Shown here: piece by piece, positions 23,754 through 33,969 of the stretch
Layout of the letters: each line of letters starts with the position of its first letter
Numbering within the stretch: the stretch's first letter is position 1
Assembly: GCA_024743355.1 (NCBI GenBank)
Contig: JANSWS010000008.1
Coordinates: 1 to 54,131, forward strand
Direction: 5' to 3'
DNA: 54,131 nt
Origin: a bacterium
GTDB taxonomy: Bacteria > Planctomycetota > Planctomycetia > Pirellulales > Pirellulaceae
Made by a program: the position numbers and the translations under genes
The notes under the pieces: generated by a model
What the model saw: only the letters and a program-made list of their open reading frames with translations
What the model was told of the DNA's origin: nothing
Databases searched by the model: none

Positions 23754-26700
23754 TCAGCGCCAAGGTCCGATCGCGTTGAAAATGTAATCGACGGCCGATG
23801 CATCAAGTTGGTCATCACCTCCGTTCTCACTGAGACCCGTGACGACCGAAAATCCTGAAACGGTATATTCAAACCCGGCACCCAGCAGAGAGGCGGAATC
23901 GCCTCCGACGGTTAGCGTGTCGTTGCCGGCCGAATCGACGAGCACAGCGGTATCGTTACCGCCGGCGTTCGAGAAGGCTTGGACGCTGGCGAAGCCAGTG
24001 GCAAAGTTCGAAAACGTCCCGAGTGCATCCCGGAGATGGCTAACTCGCGGTGTACCGATGAAATTATCGGTGCCTTGGCTGTCGTAGAAGTTGGCCCGAT
24101 CCGTGCCGCCGAACTCCGAGTAGCTGTATACCGTTCCAAAGCCCCAAGCAGCATTCGAAAAGCTGCCGTTCTCCGCCCGCATGGTCACAGACTCCGGTCT
24201 GGCCTCCAAGATGTCGTTACCGGAACTATCGAACAAGAGGGCCAGGTCCTGGCCTGTGCTGTTCGAGTGGGCTGCGACGGAGTCGAAGTTGTTAACGTAA
24301 CTGACGAATCGGCTATCACCGTACAGTAGATAGGAGCGTTCGGGGCGAGAAACGAACTCGTCGTTCCCCGGACCGTCGTACAAGTCGGCCTTGTCGAATC
24401 CGGAAGTTGCAATTCCGTGGACGCTTTGAAAGCCATTGGCGGTGGCTGCATAGGCGGACGCATTGTTGCGAATCACGACGGTGCCGGGGCGAGCAATCAG
24501 TTGGTCGTCGGAATCCGTATCGAAGAGCACGGCCGTATCGGAGCCGCCATTCTGCGAAAGACCAATATAGGATTCAAACTCAGCTGCACGGCTATCGACA
24601 CCGGGCCCGGTCATGTAGGCCAGATCGGGCCTGGCGACGAAGGTGTCATTGCCCGAGCCGTCGAAGAATACTGCCGAGTCTACTCCGCCACCCGTGGCGT
24701 TCGCGCTATGTACATCAAATCCGTTTGCTAAGTGAAAGTACTCGCCTCCCAGTCCTCGCATGAAGGCTTTGCTGGGCTGCGATACGTATTCGTCATTGGA
24801 GGCTCCATCGCGAAAGTTCGCCGTGTCTCGTCCGCCTGTAATGGCATTGGCGACCACGGTACCAAAGCCAATCGCTGTGTTGGCAAAGAAGCCATTTCGC
24901 GCCGCCAGTCGCACATTTCCAGGTTCTGCATTCAGATCGTCGTCGAGAGAACTGTCTTGCAAGGTTGCCACATCACCGCCGCCTAACTGCGACTGACCAG
25001 TGATGCGTCGGAAGCCTGAGGCCTGCAGGAAATAGTTGCCACTTTGGGGACGCATATAGGAGTACCCCGGCTGGGCATAGAAGTAGTCTTTTTGTTGGCT
25101 ATCCTTCAGTAGGGCGGTATCCAGTCCACCCGCGCTGGAAGTGGCATAGACTTCACGGAAATTGCGGGCAATCGCAGTGGAGCTTGGATAGGTCATTTGT
25201 GCCAAGCTTTGGGTGGCTTCGAAGTTGTCTATCCCGGATGAGTCATAGATGTGAGCAATATCGGGGCCACCCGCTCCCAGGACTTCGATGGTGTTACTAA
25301 CCGCGTTCAAGCCGTAACCGGCGCCATACATGCCGAGGCTTCCGGCGCGAAATGTCGCCACGTCTTGGGTGCTGGTACCCGTTACTTGGATGCGATCTCC
25401 TACACCCCTTGCCAGAATGGTGAAGGCATTGAAGGTGCTGCTTTCGAAGGGGTAGCTCAGTCCATTTACAGTTACCAAGTGTGTGCCGCCGGCCGTGAAG
25501 CCGAATTGCGTGTTGCCTTGATCCCCAAACACGCGAACTGCATTGCCCACCGGGGCAACAGCATTGACCAAACGAAAATCGACGTCTCCGTTGTTACCAG
25601 ATACCGACACGTAAACAACTTGTCCCGAGTTGACTGAGATGTCAGCTCGGCGACTTCCGGGGCTACCATTGCCAACCGCCAGACGGTTCAAGGAGGCATC
25701 GAAGACTTCCAGGTTAATGTCGCCCGCGGTAGGTACAAAGTCTGCAGCTACGGTCAGCAAGCCCGATTGACTTGCCGTCAGGCGGAACCAGTTGCTGCCA
25801 CTTACGGACACATCTTTCACATTGCGTACATTGACGATTCCCCAGTCCGTGGCACCGTTGGGAGAACTCAATACGTCGACCCGAAATGTATCGCTGGCCG
25901 ATTTGCCGCCTGGATCGCGGGCAGTGACGGTGATCGATGCAGTGCCAGTAGCGGAAGACGCAAAACTGAGATTCAATTGGCCATTTGAGATATTGGGACT
26001 GACCAAAGATGTGTTCGAACTCGTTACCGAGAAACTAAGTTGATCCCCATCTGCATCCGAAAAGACATCATTCAGTGCAAAGCTCCTGTTGGCGGCGCCT
26101 GCAAAGACGCTCAAGTCGTCGATCGGAGAGCGAACCACGGGAGCCGAATTCTCCGGCAATGGGATGGCAAACTGGCTGTTGCGAGCTGTAGCGACCTGGG
26201 AAGAGTTCAGCCGTTCGCCGTCGTCCATCAGGTTGGGTGGGTCGCTGACATGTGATAAGCCCAGATTATGGCCAATCTCATGGGCGACCACGCGGGCGAT
26301 TACCTCGCGTCCAGAAGCAAATGTCAATAGATCATCACCGATGTGCAGCGTGCTACCATTGCCGCCCAGAAAGGCAAGCCCATTGGCATAGTTGTTTGGC
26401 AGTTGCCGGAAGCCAGCGGCGATCTCCACAAAATACATATCCAGTACCAGCGGATTCGAGTTGCCTACGCCCGCTGTGTCGCCTTGACTGGTGATCCAAC
26501 TCAGGTCCGAACTTGGACGAGCTTGGGTGCTGCTGCCATTGCCGAAGTTCGCATAGCTGTTGTTCCAGGTTCGCGGCTGCAACCAGTCAATGTCGATGCC
26601 CGCCTGAGCCCAAACCATATCAATAAGATCTTCGATGATGGCCTTCTGGGTGGCGTTCCCGAAATAGCCGGCCGTTTGACTGCCGTTGGTGTTCGAGACG

Positions 26701-27017
26701 ACAATCGGCTGGATCGTCACAACGTGACTGATGTCGGCGGCGTTACCCGTGTCCCAGTTCGCGGCCGTCTCGTCGTTGTCGCTAGAGCCAAACGCTGCCT
26801 CGAACCTAAGGCAGTCGGGGCAGCAGCAGGCCCGGTCATGAGCTGCGTGATGGGCATGAGCTAGAGATTGCTCGGAAATTGCCGTCGAAGCTGGTGCATC
26901 GGAAATCGCGTCCAGCGTTTCAAAGCCAGCAATTGGCTGCCAACCCGCGGCCGTAAGCAGCCTGCGTTGCTCCAAACTCTCAAGAAAGAATTTCTTGGCA
27001 AGAGCTACCGATTTCAT
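23754..27017 (-). CDS. Giant exported metalloprotease-like protein with about 48-residue repeats
   Basis: A secreted or surface protein of 1087 residues. ATG 27017 is preferred over 27071 because it places MKSVALAKKFFLESLEQRRLLTA at the N-terminus; LExRRLL is a recurrent N-terminal motif of planctomycete exported proteins. A CCCPDC cluster is at 64-69. A matrixin/metzincin-type zinc site HEIGHNLGLSH is at 246-256, with a Met-turn candidate in NLMDD. A cadherin-like domain follows at about 295-390 (DADGDQLSFSV...TARDPGGKSASD). From about residue 540 to the end runs a series of repeats of about 48 residues with the pattern A.l.DS.GND....P...Gf..v....GG.D. The repeats may form a beta-structure adhesive stalk. 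It is likely an envelope protease or adhesin. Confidence 0.82.
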   Translation of the reverse strand: MKSVALAKKFFLESLEQRRLLTAAGWQPIAGFETLDAISDAPASTAISEQSLAHAHHAAHDRACCCPDCLRFEAAFGSSDNDETAANWDTGNAADISHVVTIQPIVVSNTNGSQTAGYFGNATQKAIIEDLIDMVWAQAGIDIDWLQPRTWNNSYANFGNGSSTQARPSSDLSWITSQGDTAGVGNSNPLVLDMYFVEIAAGFRQLPNNYANGLAFLGGNGSTLHIGDDLLTFASGREVIARVVAHEIGHNLGLSHVSDPPNLMDDGERLNSSQVATARNSQFAIPLPENSAPVVRSPIDDLSVFAGAANRSFALNDVFSDADGDQLSFSVTSSNTSLVSPNISNGQLNLSFASSATGTASITVTARDPGGKSASDTFRVDVLSSPNGATDWGIVNVRNVKDVSVSGSNWFRLTASQSGLLTVAADFVPTAGDINLEVFDASLNRLAVGNGSPGSRRADISVNSGQVVYVSVSGNNGDVDFRLVNAVAPVGNAVRVFGDQGNTQFGFTAGGTHLVTVNGLSYPFESSTFNAFTILARGVGDRIQVTGTSTQDVATFRAGSLGMYGAGYGLNAVSNTIEVLGAGGPDIAHIYDSSGIDNFEATQSLAQMTYPSSTAIARNFREVYATSSAGGLDTALLKDSQQKDYFYAQPGYSYMRPQSGNYFLQASGFRRITGQSQLGGGDVATLQDSSLDDDLNAEPGNVRLAARNGFFANTAIGFGTVVANAITGGRDTANFRDGASNDEYVSQPSKAFMRGLGGEYFHLANGFDVHSANATGGGVDSAVFFDGSGNDTFVARPDLAYMTGPGVDSRAAEFESYIGLSQNGGSDTAVLFDTDSDDQLIARPGTVVIRNNASAYAATANGFQSVHGIATSGFDKADLYDGPGNDEFVSRPERSYLLYGDSRFVSYVNNFDSVAAHSNSTGQDLALLFDSSGNDILEARPESVTMRAENGSFSNAAWGFGTVYSYSEFGGTDRANFYDSQGTDNFIGTPRVSHLRDALGTFSNFATGFASVQAFSNAGGNDTAVLVDSAGNDTLTVGGDSASLLGAGFEYTVSGFSVVTGLSENGGDDQLDASAVDYIFNAIGPWR

Positions 27018-27248
27018 GGTTTCACACCACTCTGGAAAAGATACTATTCGCCCGGTGGAAACATATGCCAACGTTTGACGCGACGCCCGCGGTTGTTTGT
27101 ATTTTTCCCCTGCGAAATGGGAAGAATGAGTAGCCAGCAGGTAAGTGTTGCTTTTGGGAAACAGGCGACGAGGGATCTCGGCAACGAGATGCGTAAATCC
27201 AACGTCTATGGACGCCGCGCAGGGGGCAAAAAATGCTTGACTGAGAAG

Positions 27249-28232
27249 CTAGGCGGCAACCTTGAAAGTCGACTCTCGCTGGGCGTTCAAATCCGCTTCG
27301 ACCATCATTTCCACCAGTTGTTGGAAACTCACTCTGGGAACCCATCCCAGCAACTGGCGGGCTTTGCTGCTATCGGCCGCCAGACTGGCCGCGTCTCCCG
27401 GCCGAGCCAGTTGTGGGTTCCACTGAACATATTTTCGCCAGTCTAGACCCACATACTGAAAAGCAATGGACGCAAAATCGGAAATCGAATGGACTGCTCC
27501 GGTACCAAGCACGAAGTCCTCAGGCCGATCTAATTGCAGCATACGGATCATCGCGTCCACATAGTCGCCGGCAAAACCCCAGTCACGCATGGCAGACATG
27601 TTCCCCAGTTGAATACTGTTGGAAAGATTGAGAGCAATCTTTGCCACGCCAGCTGATATCTTGCGAGTGACAAATTTCTCGGGCCGTCGCGGAGATTCGT
27701 GATTGAACAGAATCGCGTTCGTTGCGAATAAGCCGTAACGTTCACGATATGCATGCGTTAGCCATCGCGAGGCAGCCTTGCTGATTCCGTAGGGAGTGAC
27801 GGGCGACATGGAAGTGCTTTCATTGGCCTGCGAATCGCAGCAGGTCCCAAAGATCTCGCGTGAGCAAGCATTCACGATCCGCGTATACGGGCTATAGCGT
27901 CGGACGGCTTCCAGAATTCTGGCCGTTAATCCTGCATTGATTTGCAGGTTTGCCGCGGGCTTTTCCCAACTGCTCGGCACGAAGCTGTCTGCCGCCAAAT
28001 GGTAAATCTCGTCAGGGCACAGGTACTCTATGAGCATTTCGATCCCTTGATAGGGTTCTTCTCTATCGGAAACGAAATGCAAATGAATACGCTTGTCCAA
28101 GGCCTCGTTGCCTGGCTGCGTGGCCGGCGTCCGTGTCACACCATGTACATTCACACCTTGGGCCAAAAGGCTATCGGCCAGATAGAATCCGTCCTGTCCT
28201 CGGATTCCAGTGATCAAAGCAACTTTGGCCAC
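27249..28232 (-). CDS. gmd: GDP-mannose 4,6-dehydratase
   Basis: A 327-residue extended SDR enzyme that converts GDP-mannose to GDP-4-keto-6-deoxymannose, the precursor of fucose, rhamnose or perosamine residues. Seen: NAD motif TGIRGQDGFYLA at 8-19, YHLAADSFVPSSWEKP, the active-site TPYGISKAASRW (Tyr-x-x-x-Lys), FNHESPRRPEKFVTRKI, and LGNMSAMRDWGFAGDYVDAM, all GMD signatures. TGIRGQDG differs from the common TGITGQDG only at the Arg. It faces away from the glycosyltransferase operon that begins at 28.8 kb and presumably supplies it with sugar nucleotide. Confidence 0.88.
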   Translation of the reverse strand: MAKVALITGIRGQDGFYLADSLLAQGVNVHGVTRTPATQPGNEALDKRIHLHFVSDREEPYQGIEMLIEYLCPDEIYHLAADSFVPSSWEKPAANLQINAGLTARILEAVRRYSPYTRIVNACSREIFGTCCDSQANESTSMSPVTPYGISKAASRWLTHAYRERYGLFATNAILFNHESPRRPEKFVTRKISAGVAKIALNLSNSIQLGNMSAMRDWGFAGDYVDAMIRMLQLDRPEDFVLGTGAVHSISDFASIAFQYVGLDWRKYVQWNPQLARPGDAASLAADSSKARQLLGWVPRVSFQQLVEMMVEADLNAQRESTFKVAA

Positions 28233-28839
28233 AAGACTTTCCTCCGCTACAACTCAATTGGGTAAGTTGTCCAGCCTGAAGCTTGGACTGCCGTGGATGT
28301 GGGTTCGAAGGGAATCGCTTTACGACCGGACGCTAGCGAGTGCATCGTCAGCAGTCAGGCTGCACCTCCTGCCCTGCCCCTTGATCTCGAATGTCGCTGA
28401 GAACCTTCTGCGTGCCATACGTCTATAGCAGAATCTCGTCGCAGAGTAATAAGGCAATTTTGCTCAAAGCTTGCAAAAGATACTGGCGATCATGAAGGGC
28501 TTGTGCAAGCAAAACTCTGCCGGCGACCTCTCGACTTGAGGCCGAGTATTTCAGTATTGACCTTGGCGAAGTGAGGCAATTATGGTGCCCGGCATTCATT
28601 GCAAACCGAGAATTGCTTCCTGCTTTTCAACCATCGCATCCGACGTATGGAACAGCTTGAAATTGCGGGGCTTCTCCTTGGACTGCTCGCCTTGGTCCCT
28701 TACTAAGTCCTTCGATTAATACGTGTCGCTTAGTCGCCTTTGGCTCCGCGGAAGTAGCGTTTTCTCCGCAGCTTTCGCGGAGCGAATGGCGACATTCATT
28801 GCTCGAACCATCGTAACGCATCGCATACAGTGCTGTCGC
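28233..28839. other. Intergenic region between gmd and the glycan operon
   Basis: About 600 bases containing the divergent promoters of gmd and the glycosyltransferase operon. A TTGACC near 28558 is followed 17 bases later by TTATGG, a weak sigma-70-like pair on the plus strand. The glycosyltransferase frame is open from a GTG at 28723, but its family homology begins only around 28850. Nothing else is recognisable. Confidence 0.4.
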
Positions 28840-30255
28840 ATGCCCGCACAAAGTACACCGAATCGAATCGCCATTGATGTAACACATACCATCGCAAGCG
28901 GTTTGCATTCCGGTGTCCAGCGAGTTGTTCGCAATCTGGCCGCCAATCTAAGCCAGCATGAGATGCCCGTACAGACTGTCATGCATGATGGCCAATACTT
29001 TCGGTGCGTCAATTTGCAGGAAGTGGATCGTGCCTTTCGGGATCTCAATCAGATTCGATCGAACGTTGCAGGGCACCTGCCGCAAACATATCGCAGCTGC
29101 GTTGAGCTAGCATGTCGCTGTTTGCCGTTTCGATCCGTGCGTGATGCATTACTGCCATCGCCTGGCCGACAAGGGATCTATCGGTCCTTTATCAAAATGT
29201 CCTCGCGTCGCGTGACTAAGCAAGTCATGGGTGCGAAACTCGATCTGCAGGCTAACGATGTGCTGATTCTGCCCGATGCCTACTGGGCTTACAGCCAGAT
29301 TTGGCCGAGCGTCAGAGAGTGTCGTCTGCGTGGAGCTTTCGTGGCAGCTGTGGTCTACGATCTGATTCCGTTGACCCACCCACAATTTGTTGTTCCAGGT
29401 GCGGATCGAGGCTTTCGCGAGTATCTGCAAGCGATCGCTCTGAATGCGGATCTCGTCCTGGCAATCTCGGATACGGTCAAGCAGCAGGTGGCCGAGATGC
29501 TGCCGCAACTTTGGCCGGAGGATGAGCTCTGCCAGGATATTCAAGCATTCGAACTGGGCGCCGAGCTGTTGAACTCAGAAGGGCCTATTCGCCAGGAGAT
29601 CCAGAAACTATTCGAGACTGAAGATCATCGGCCTTACTTGATGGTGGCCACCCTTGAGCCGCGTAAGAACCATGCCTATGTGCTGGATGCCTTGGAGCAG
29701 GTTTGGCAACGCGACCCTTCGGTTTCCATCCTCTTGGTGGGTCGTGTCGGATGGTTATGTGATGAAATTTTGAAGCGTGTTCAGGAGCATCCACGCTTCC
29801 AACGGCAATTGCATCTGATGCACGGCGTCAGCGACGCTGAACTTTGCCACTGCTATCAACATGCCCGTGCCGTGATCTTGGCCTCTATCACGGAGGGCTG
29901 CGGTCTGCCCATTGTCGAAGCCCGTTGGTATGGAACGCAGGTTTTGGCTAGCGATACGCCTATTCACAGAGAGGTTGGCAAGCAGGATTGCCGCTATTTT
30001 GACCTGCGCAATCCACAGAGCCTTGCCGAGCTGCTCTTGAATTGGGAGCAGGAAGTAAAGGCAACTGGTGAGCAAGTCAAATTGCCGCAACGACCTGTCA
30101 GCTGGAGCGAGAGCTCGGAGCAATTTTTGCAGCGCTGTCTGCAAAGCTTTGCTCAGCATCAGGCAAGTATGCGCGGACGAAAACGCAAAGAACTGCTCAG
30201 CACGCCTACAGATTTGCAGCCACTACCGGAGAACCCATTGAGAAAAGTTGGCTGA
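28840..30255 (+). CDS. GT4-type glycosyltransferase, first gene of glycan operon
   Basis: A glycosyltransferase of about 471 residues with GT-B fold. The C-terminal half has the family 1/4 signatures: YLMVATLEPRKNH (start of the donor domain), SILLVGRVGW, LHLMHGVSDAELCHCYQHA and SITEGCGLPIVEARWYG, which contains the conserved EGxGxPxxEA donor-phosphate motif. The N-terminal half begins NRIAIDVTHTIASG..SGVQRVVRNL, as in mannosyltransferases of the WbaZ type. The start is uncertain: the frame is open from 28723, and ATGs lie at 28786 and 28840; homology favours 28840. It is 61 bases upstream of the methyltransferase gene. Sugar and acceptor are unknown. Confidence 0.82.
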   Translation: MPAQSTPNRIAIDVTHTIASGLHSGVQRVVRNLAANLSQHEMPVQTVMHDGQYFRCVNLQEVDRAFRDLNQIRSNVAGHLPQTYRSCVELACRCLPFRSVRDALLPSPGRQGIYRSFIKMSSRRVTKQVMGAKLDLQANDVLILPDAYWAYSQIWPSVRECRLRGAFVAAVVYDLIPLTHPQFVVPGADRGFREYLQAIALNADLVLAISDTVKQQVAEMLPQLWPEDELCQDIQAFELGAELLNSEGPIRQEIQKLFETEDHRPYLMVATLEPRKNHAYVLDALEQVWQRDPSVSILLVGRVGWLCDEILKRVQEHPRFQRQLHLMHGVSDAELCHCYQHARAVILASITEGCGLPIVEARWYGTQVLASDTPIHREVGKQDCRYFDLRNPQSLAELLLNWEQEVKATGEQVKLPQRPVSWSESSEQFLQRCLQSFAQHQASMRGRKRKELLSTPTDLQPLPENPLRKVG

Positions 30256-30316
30256 TAGTTTGGTGAGTCTCAATGAGCGGTAAGCAAAGCGAAACGATGG
30301 AGCGAAAGGGACGTCG

Positions 30317-31021
30317 ATGAAGAATTGGTTGGAGACCTCAGCCAAGCGGCTAGCGGCCTGTTTCGGTTACCGATTGGAACGCGTCGCCTACCGCGGTTTG
30401 AAGCGAGTCATTCCCGTGGGAGCGAAGCTTCACGTGGGCTGTGGTGAACAGGATCTAGATGGCTATTTGGGCTGCGACTTGCGGGATTTGCCGAATGTAC
30501 AACTGGTGTGCCGCGCTTGGGAAGTTTCGCAGTTCTGCCAAGGACTTTCCGAGATCTATAGCCGCCATATGTTGGAACATCTGACCTTGCGCGAGGCCGA
30601 ATTGACGCTTCGCGATTGGCATGCTGCTCTCCAACCCGGCGGGCTGGTGAATATCGAAGTTCCGAATTTGGAGTTCCACATAGCCCAATGGGGACGTTGC
30701 GAGTGGAATCGACCGGCTCTGGAACAGAATTTCTCGGATACGCGTTGGGGGTTTGCAGGGCTTTACGGCTGGCAACGCGAATGCGATCCCTCTCAAGGGG
30801 ACTACAACGCGAGCTACTGGGATGTTCACAAGTCGGGCTATACTCCCGAAGCGATGCGTTTCTTCCTGGCAGAGGCAGGCTTCACTGAGATCCAAATTCA
30901 ATTGCAAAGTTTCAGTCTTGAACAATCTCGACGTCTTGAGCTAAGTCCCGAAGCCAGCCTCGGTTGTCATCTGATTGCCACGGGCCGCAAACAAACACAG
31001 TCTTGTCTTGTGGCTGCCTAG
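30317..31021 (+). CDS. SAM-dependent methyltransferase (type 11-like)
   Basis: A 234-residue class I methyltransferase. The SAM-binding motif I reads KLHVGCGEQDLDGYLGCDL, followed by SRHMLEHLTLREAELTL and the post-motif LQPGGLVNIEVPN, the pattern of small glycan-operon methyltransferases that act on sugars of growing polysaccharides. A ribosome site AAGGGA precedes the ATG. It lies between glycosyltransferase genes on the same strand with short gaps, so it probably methylates a sugar of the same glycan. Confidence 0.82.
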   Translation: MKNWLETSAKRLAACFGYRLERVAYRGLKRVIPVGAKLHVGCGEQDLDGYLGCDLRDLPNVQLVCRAWEVSQFCQGLSEIYSRHMLEHLTLREAELTLRDWHAALQPGGLVNIEVPNLEFHIAQWGRCEWNRPALEQNFSDTRWGFAGLYGWQRECDPSQGDYNASYWDVHKSGYTPEAMRFFLAEAGFTEIQIQLQSFSLEQSRRLELSPEASLGCHLIATGRKQTQSCLVAA

Positions 31022-31071
31022 TGCCTTGCCCCGACCATGAATGAAAACGACAAGCAGCGAAGGGATTTAGC

Positions 31072-32511
31072 GTGCGTGTTCTGATTATCAGCAATCTTTT
31101 TCCACCCCATGTAATTGGCGGGTACGAACTCGGTTGTTTGCATTTGGCACGAGCGGCTCAAGCCGCGGGGCACGACGTCCGCGTCCTTACTTCTCTGGCC
31201 ACGGGGCGGCTCAAGAAACGCGATGATGCACCCGATCTGGATGTGAGGTCCGTCTTCTCGCCCATCTACAACTACGAAACAGTTCTAAGTGGCGTCGGTT
31301 ACCGTTCCGACCTTTCGGTTTTCGCCGGCATTCATCCGGGAAATGTCCTGGCACTGCAGTCCCAGGTTGAGAGCTACCAACCGGATGCGATCTGGATATT
31401 CAACCCACTGGGACTCGGGCCCGTGGGTATTCTGGAAACGGCCGTTGCCAGCGGTATTCCAACAACTCTCCATCTCATGGACCACCTGGACACCACCATC
31501 GCTGACCACCAAGTTGACTTTCATGTACTGCCACGATGGATTCGCGCGAAAGCCCAGATTGGAGCTATAGCTTGCTCCACCAAGACCTTGCAGAAAAATG
31601 AATTGTATGGGGGATTCGCCAAAACAGTTGTGATTCCCAATGGCTTAAGCATGCCAGATGGCTGCCGACCGGCGAGGCAACTCAGCACATCCTCAGTCAA
31701 CAATCTCGTTTACTTTGGTCAGATAGAACAACACAAAGGCATTCCGCAACTGGTGAAGGCCCTGTCCTTGGTGCAACGAAAAGTTGCTGACAGACGCATC
31801 AAGCTGCATCTTATCGGCGCTGGTTCTGCCGAATACCAAATGCAGTTAGAGCAGCAGCTTTCGAAGCTTGGTCTGGAAAACTGTGTGGTACGGCATGGAT
31901 TCTGTGACCAACAGACTCTTGGCAACTTGTTGGCAGAGATGCAGTTGGCGGTGTTCCCACTCAGCCCCGAAGAACCCTTTGCCTATGTTGTCATTGAAGC
32001 GATTCAGGCCGGTCTGCCGATTGTCGTGACGGCGGCTGCCGGTTGTGCGGAGTTTCTGCCTGGCGATTATCCGTTTTACCTCCAAGATCGAGACGATCCC
32101 GCACATCTTGCGCAGGTCATCGGTGACGCAATTTGCCAACAGGATCTTGCCGCAAGCTGGTGCACACAGCTTCAGCAGGCAGTGCTCGAGCAATGTGACT
32201 TGGACCGCAAGTGCTTGCCACGCTGCATTGATTTCTTGGAGTCTTTGAAGCCGCGAGATGAAGCCGAGCCTCCAATGACAATACCGATCAGCAGCGCACG
32301 CGGTTTTCAACGGGCCATTCAGGAAGGTCTCAGTAGTTGGTACTCCTCGCGTCACTTGGCCAATTTGTTTCCTACCAAGCCGGAAGTGCCTGTCCCCAAA
32401 CAATCTGTGGGACGCTCGATCGAGCGCTGGTTTCGGAAGAGGATACCCACCCAATTTCGCCAGGCTATGAAGTCAGGGGTTCAACGCATCGTTGGCAGGA
32501 AAGCCGGATGA
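31072..32511 (+). CDS. GT4-type glycosyltransferase, paralogue A
   Basis: A 479-residue GT-B glycosyltransferase with GTG start preceded by GAAGGGA. The N-terminus SNLFPPHVIGGYELGC carries the glycine-rich acceptor-domain loop; the donor domain has NLVYFGQIEQHKGIPQLVKAL, VVRHGFCDQQTLGNLLAEM and FPLSPEEPFAYVVIEAIQAGLPIV. After the catalytic domain comes a basic tail of about 80 residues (GLSSWYSSRHLANLF, then GRSIERWFRKRIPTQFRQAM). It is clearly a duplicate of the gene at 33970, including the tail. The tail may bind membrane or a partner. Donor and acceptor are unknown. Confidence 0.85.
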   Translation: MRVLIISNLFPPHVIGGYELGCLHLARAAQAAGHDVRVLTSLATGRLKKRDDAPDLDVRSVFSPIYNYETVLSGVGYRSDLSVFAGIHPGNVLALQSQVESYQPDAIWIFNPLGLGPVGILETAVASGIPTTLHLMDHLDTTIADHQVDFHVLPRWIRAKAQIGAIACSTKTLQKNELYGGFAKTVVIPNGLSMPDGCRPARQLSTSSVNNLVYFGQIEQHKGIPQLVKALSLVQRKVADRRIKLHLIGAGSAEYQMQLEQQLSKLGLENCVVRHGFCDQQTLGNLLAEMQLAVFPLSPEEPFAYVVIEAIQAGLPIVVTAAAGCAEFLPGDYPFYLQDRDDPAHLAQVIGDAICQQDLAASWCTQLQQAVLEQCDLDRKCLPRCIDFLESLKPRDEAEPPMTIPISSARGFQRAIQEGLSSWYSSRHLANLFPTKPEVPVPKQSVGRSIERWFRKRIPTQFRQAMKSGVQRIVGRKAG

Positions 32512-32678
32512 ACCCGCTTAAGGCAACGTTTGTTACGCGGCTGGTGCGGATGCGATGTTGCCGCCAACGGAGGCGGAAGGCGGACGCACATCGCACAATA
32601 AGTGTTGACGTTGCTGCGAGTGTCCACCTACAAGCTTAATTCGATAAGAGCTTTGACAGATTCGATGGAGTCTAAGAA

Positions 32679-33824
32679 ATGTCGCCGGTTCGATCCACGC
32701 TTTTGGTTAGCCAAGTTCCGCTCGACGTGACCGGGGGTGGCGAGCTCTTTTCTATCCGAAGTTTCGAGCAGCTAGCAAAAGAGAATCCCGACTCGGAGTT
32801 GTGGTATGCGGAAAGCATGCAATGTCCAACGGCGGATCATGCTCAGCGGATGCAACATGTCTTCGTGCGGGCAACGCTGGACGAGGAAAAAGTCATTCCC
32901 CAGGAAAAGTTGCCGTTGCGGTCCCTTCTGAATCGTCTGGCTGGCTTTGATGCTGTGGCGGTCCATCAGTATCTCAGTGCGGGGACGACCATCGACTTTA
33001 TCGGGGCCCTGGCTCCCGATCAGCAAGCGATCCTGACCAGCTTGGGCCACGAACCATTTAGTCCCTTTTTTGCACGCGTATACGAGCCAGCGGGCAACGT
33101 GCATCTGATGGAAATTTCCGAATACGCCGCGGAAAGGGCCCGAGAGCGAGGTCATGCGGCAACGGGAGTCGCGGCAGGCATCTTCGAACGCAATATTCGG
33201 GAGCCTCGCCGAACAGACGACCGCAAGCCCTGCAAAGCTGTTGGTTTGGGGCGGTTGCTGCCACACAAGGGATTTGAAGTCAGCATCGCCGGTCTGCCGG
33301 AATCTTGGGACTTGACGATTGTCGGACCCCCTTCCGGAGATTCAGCCTACGAGGCCATGCTGGGCGAACTGGCGGATCAGAAACAGAATGTTACAGTGCT
33401 TGGCTTTCTGCCTCAGCTTGAGCGCGATCGGATGTTGGCGGAGGCCGACGCTTTGATCGCCTCGTCAACACAGACGCTTTATGACGGCCAACATCTTGAG
33501 CAAGCCGAATTGTTCGGATTGGTGCTGCTGGAAGCCGTCGGGGCGGGCACGATTCCAGTCGCTTCGGATTTGCCGTCATTCCGCGAGATCATGCGGACGC
33601 TTGGTTTGGATGATTTCGTTTATCGCGAGCGTGATGCGCAGCACCTCAATGGACGACTATCTGCCTTGCAGTCAATGCCGGCTATCCAGCGAGAGCGTGC
33701 CCTCGGCTCGGCTCAGGAACAATTGCGGCAACAATATTTGTGGGAGACCTACTGGCAACGCATCTATTCGCATTTGCCGGCGATGCCTTCCCGGACGCGT
33801 GTTCGCGTCAGTCTGGTGGCCTAG
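32679..33824 (+). CDS. Glycosyltransferase (GT4-like)
   Basis: A 381-residue glycosyltransferase placed between the two paralogous glycosyltransferases. The N-terminus has the VTGGGELFSIRSFEQLA glycine-rich loop, and the donor half shows AVGLGRLLPHKGFEVSI, LTIVGPPSGDSAYEAMLGEL, VTVLGFLPQLERDRMLAEAD and LFGLVLLEAVGAGTIPVASD, the E-containing GT4 donor motif. It is distinct from its flanking genes. GGAG eight bases ahead of the ATG supports the start. Specific activity cannot be predicted. Confidence 0.82.
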   Translation: MSPVRSTLLVSQVPLDVTGGGELFSIRSFEQLAKENPDSELWYAESMQCPTADHAQRMQHVFVRATLDEEKVIPQEKLPLRSLLNRLAGFDAVAVHQYLSAGTTIDFIGALAPDQQAILTSLGHEPFSPFFARVYEPAGNVHLMEISEYAAERARERGHAATGVAAGIFERNIREPRRTDDRKPCKAVGLGRLLPHKGFEVSIAGLPESWDLTIVGPPSGDSAYEAMLGELADQKQNVTVLGFLPQLERDRMLAEADALIASSTQTLYDGQHLEQAELFGLVLLEAVGAGTIPVASDLPSFREIMRTLGLDDFVYRERDAQHLNGRLSALQSMPAIQRERALGSAQEQLRQQYLWETYWQRIYSHLPAMPSRTRVRVSLVA

Positions 33825-33969
33825 AGCAATATGCTAACTACAAGGTCGGGGCCAGAATCTGTCCCGTAGCGGCGTTCTGTTCCAGTTACCTGTGATCCGA
33901 ATAGATGTGATCCCCAACGGGACCCGGCACCTTTGCCGGTCATGAATGGTAGGAGAAGGAAATCTCGCC

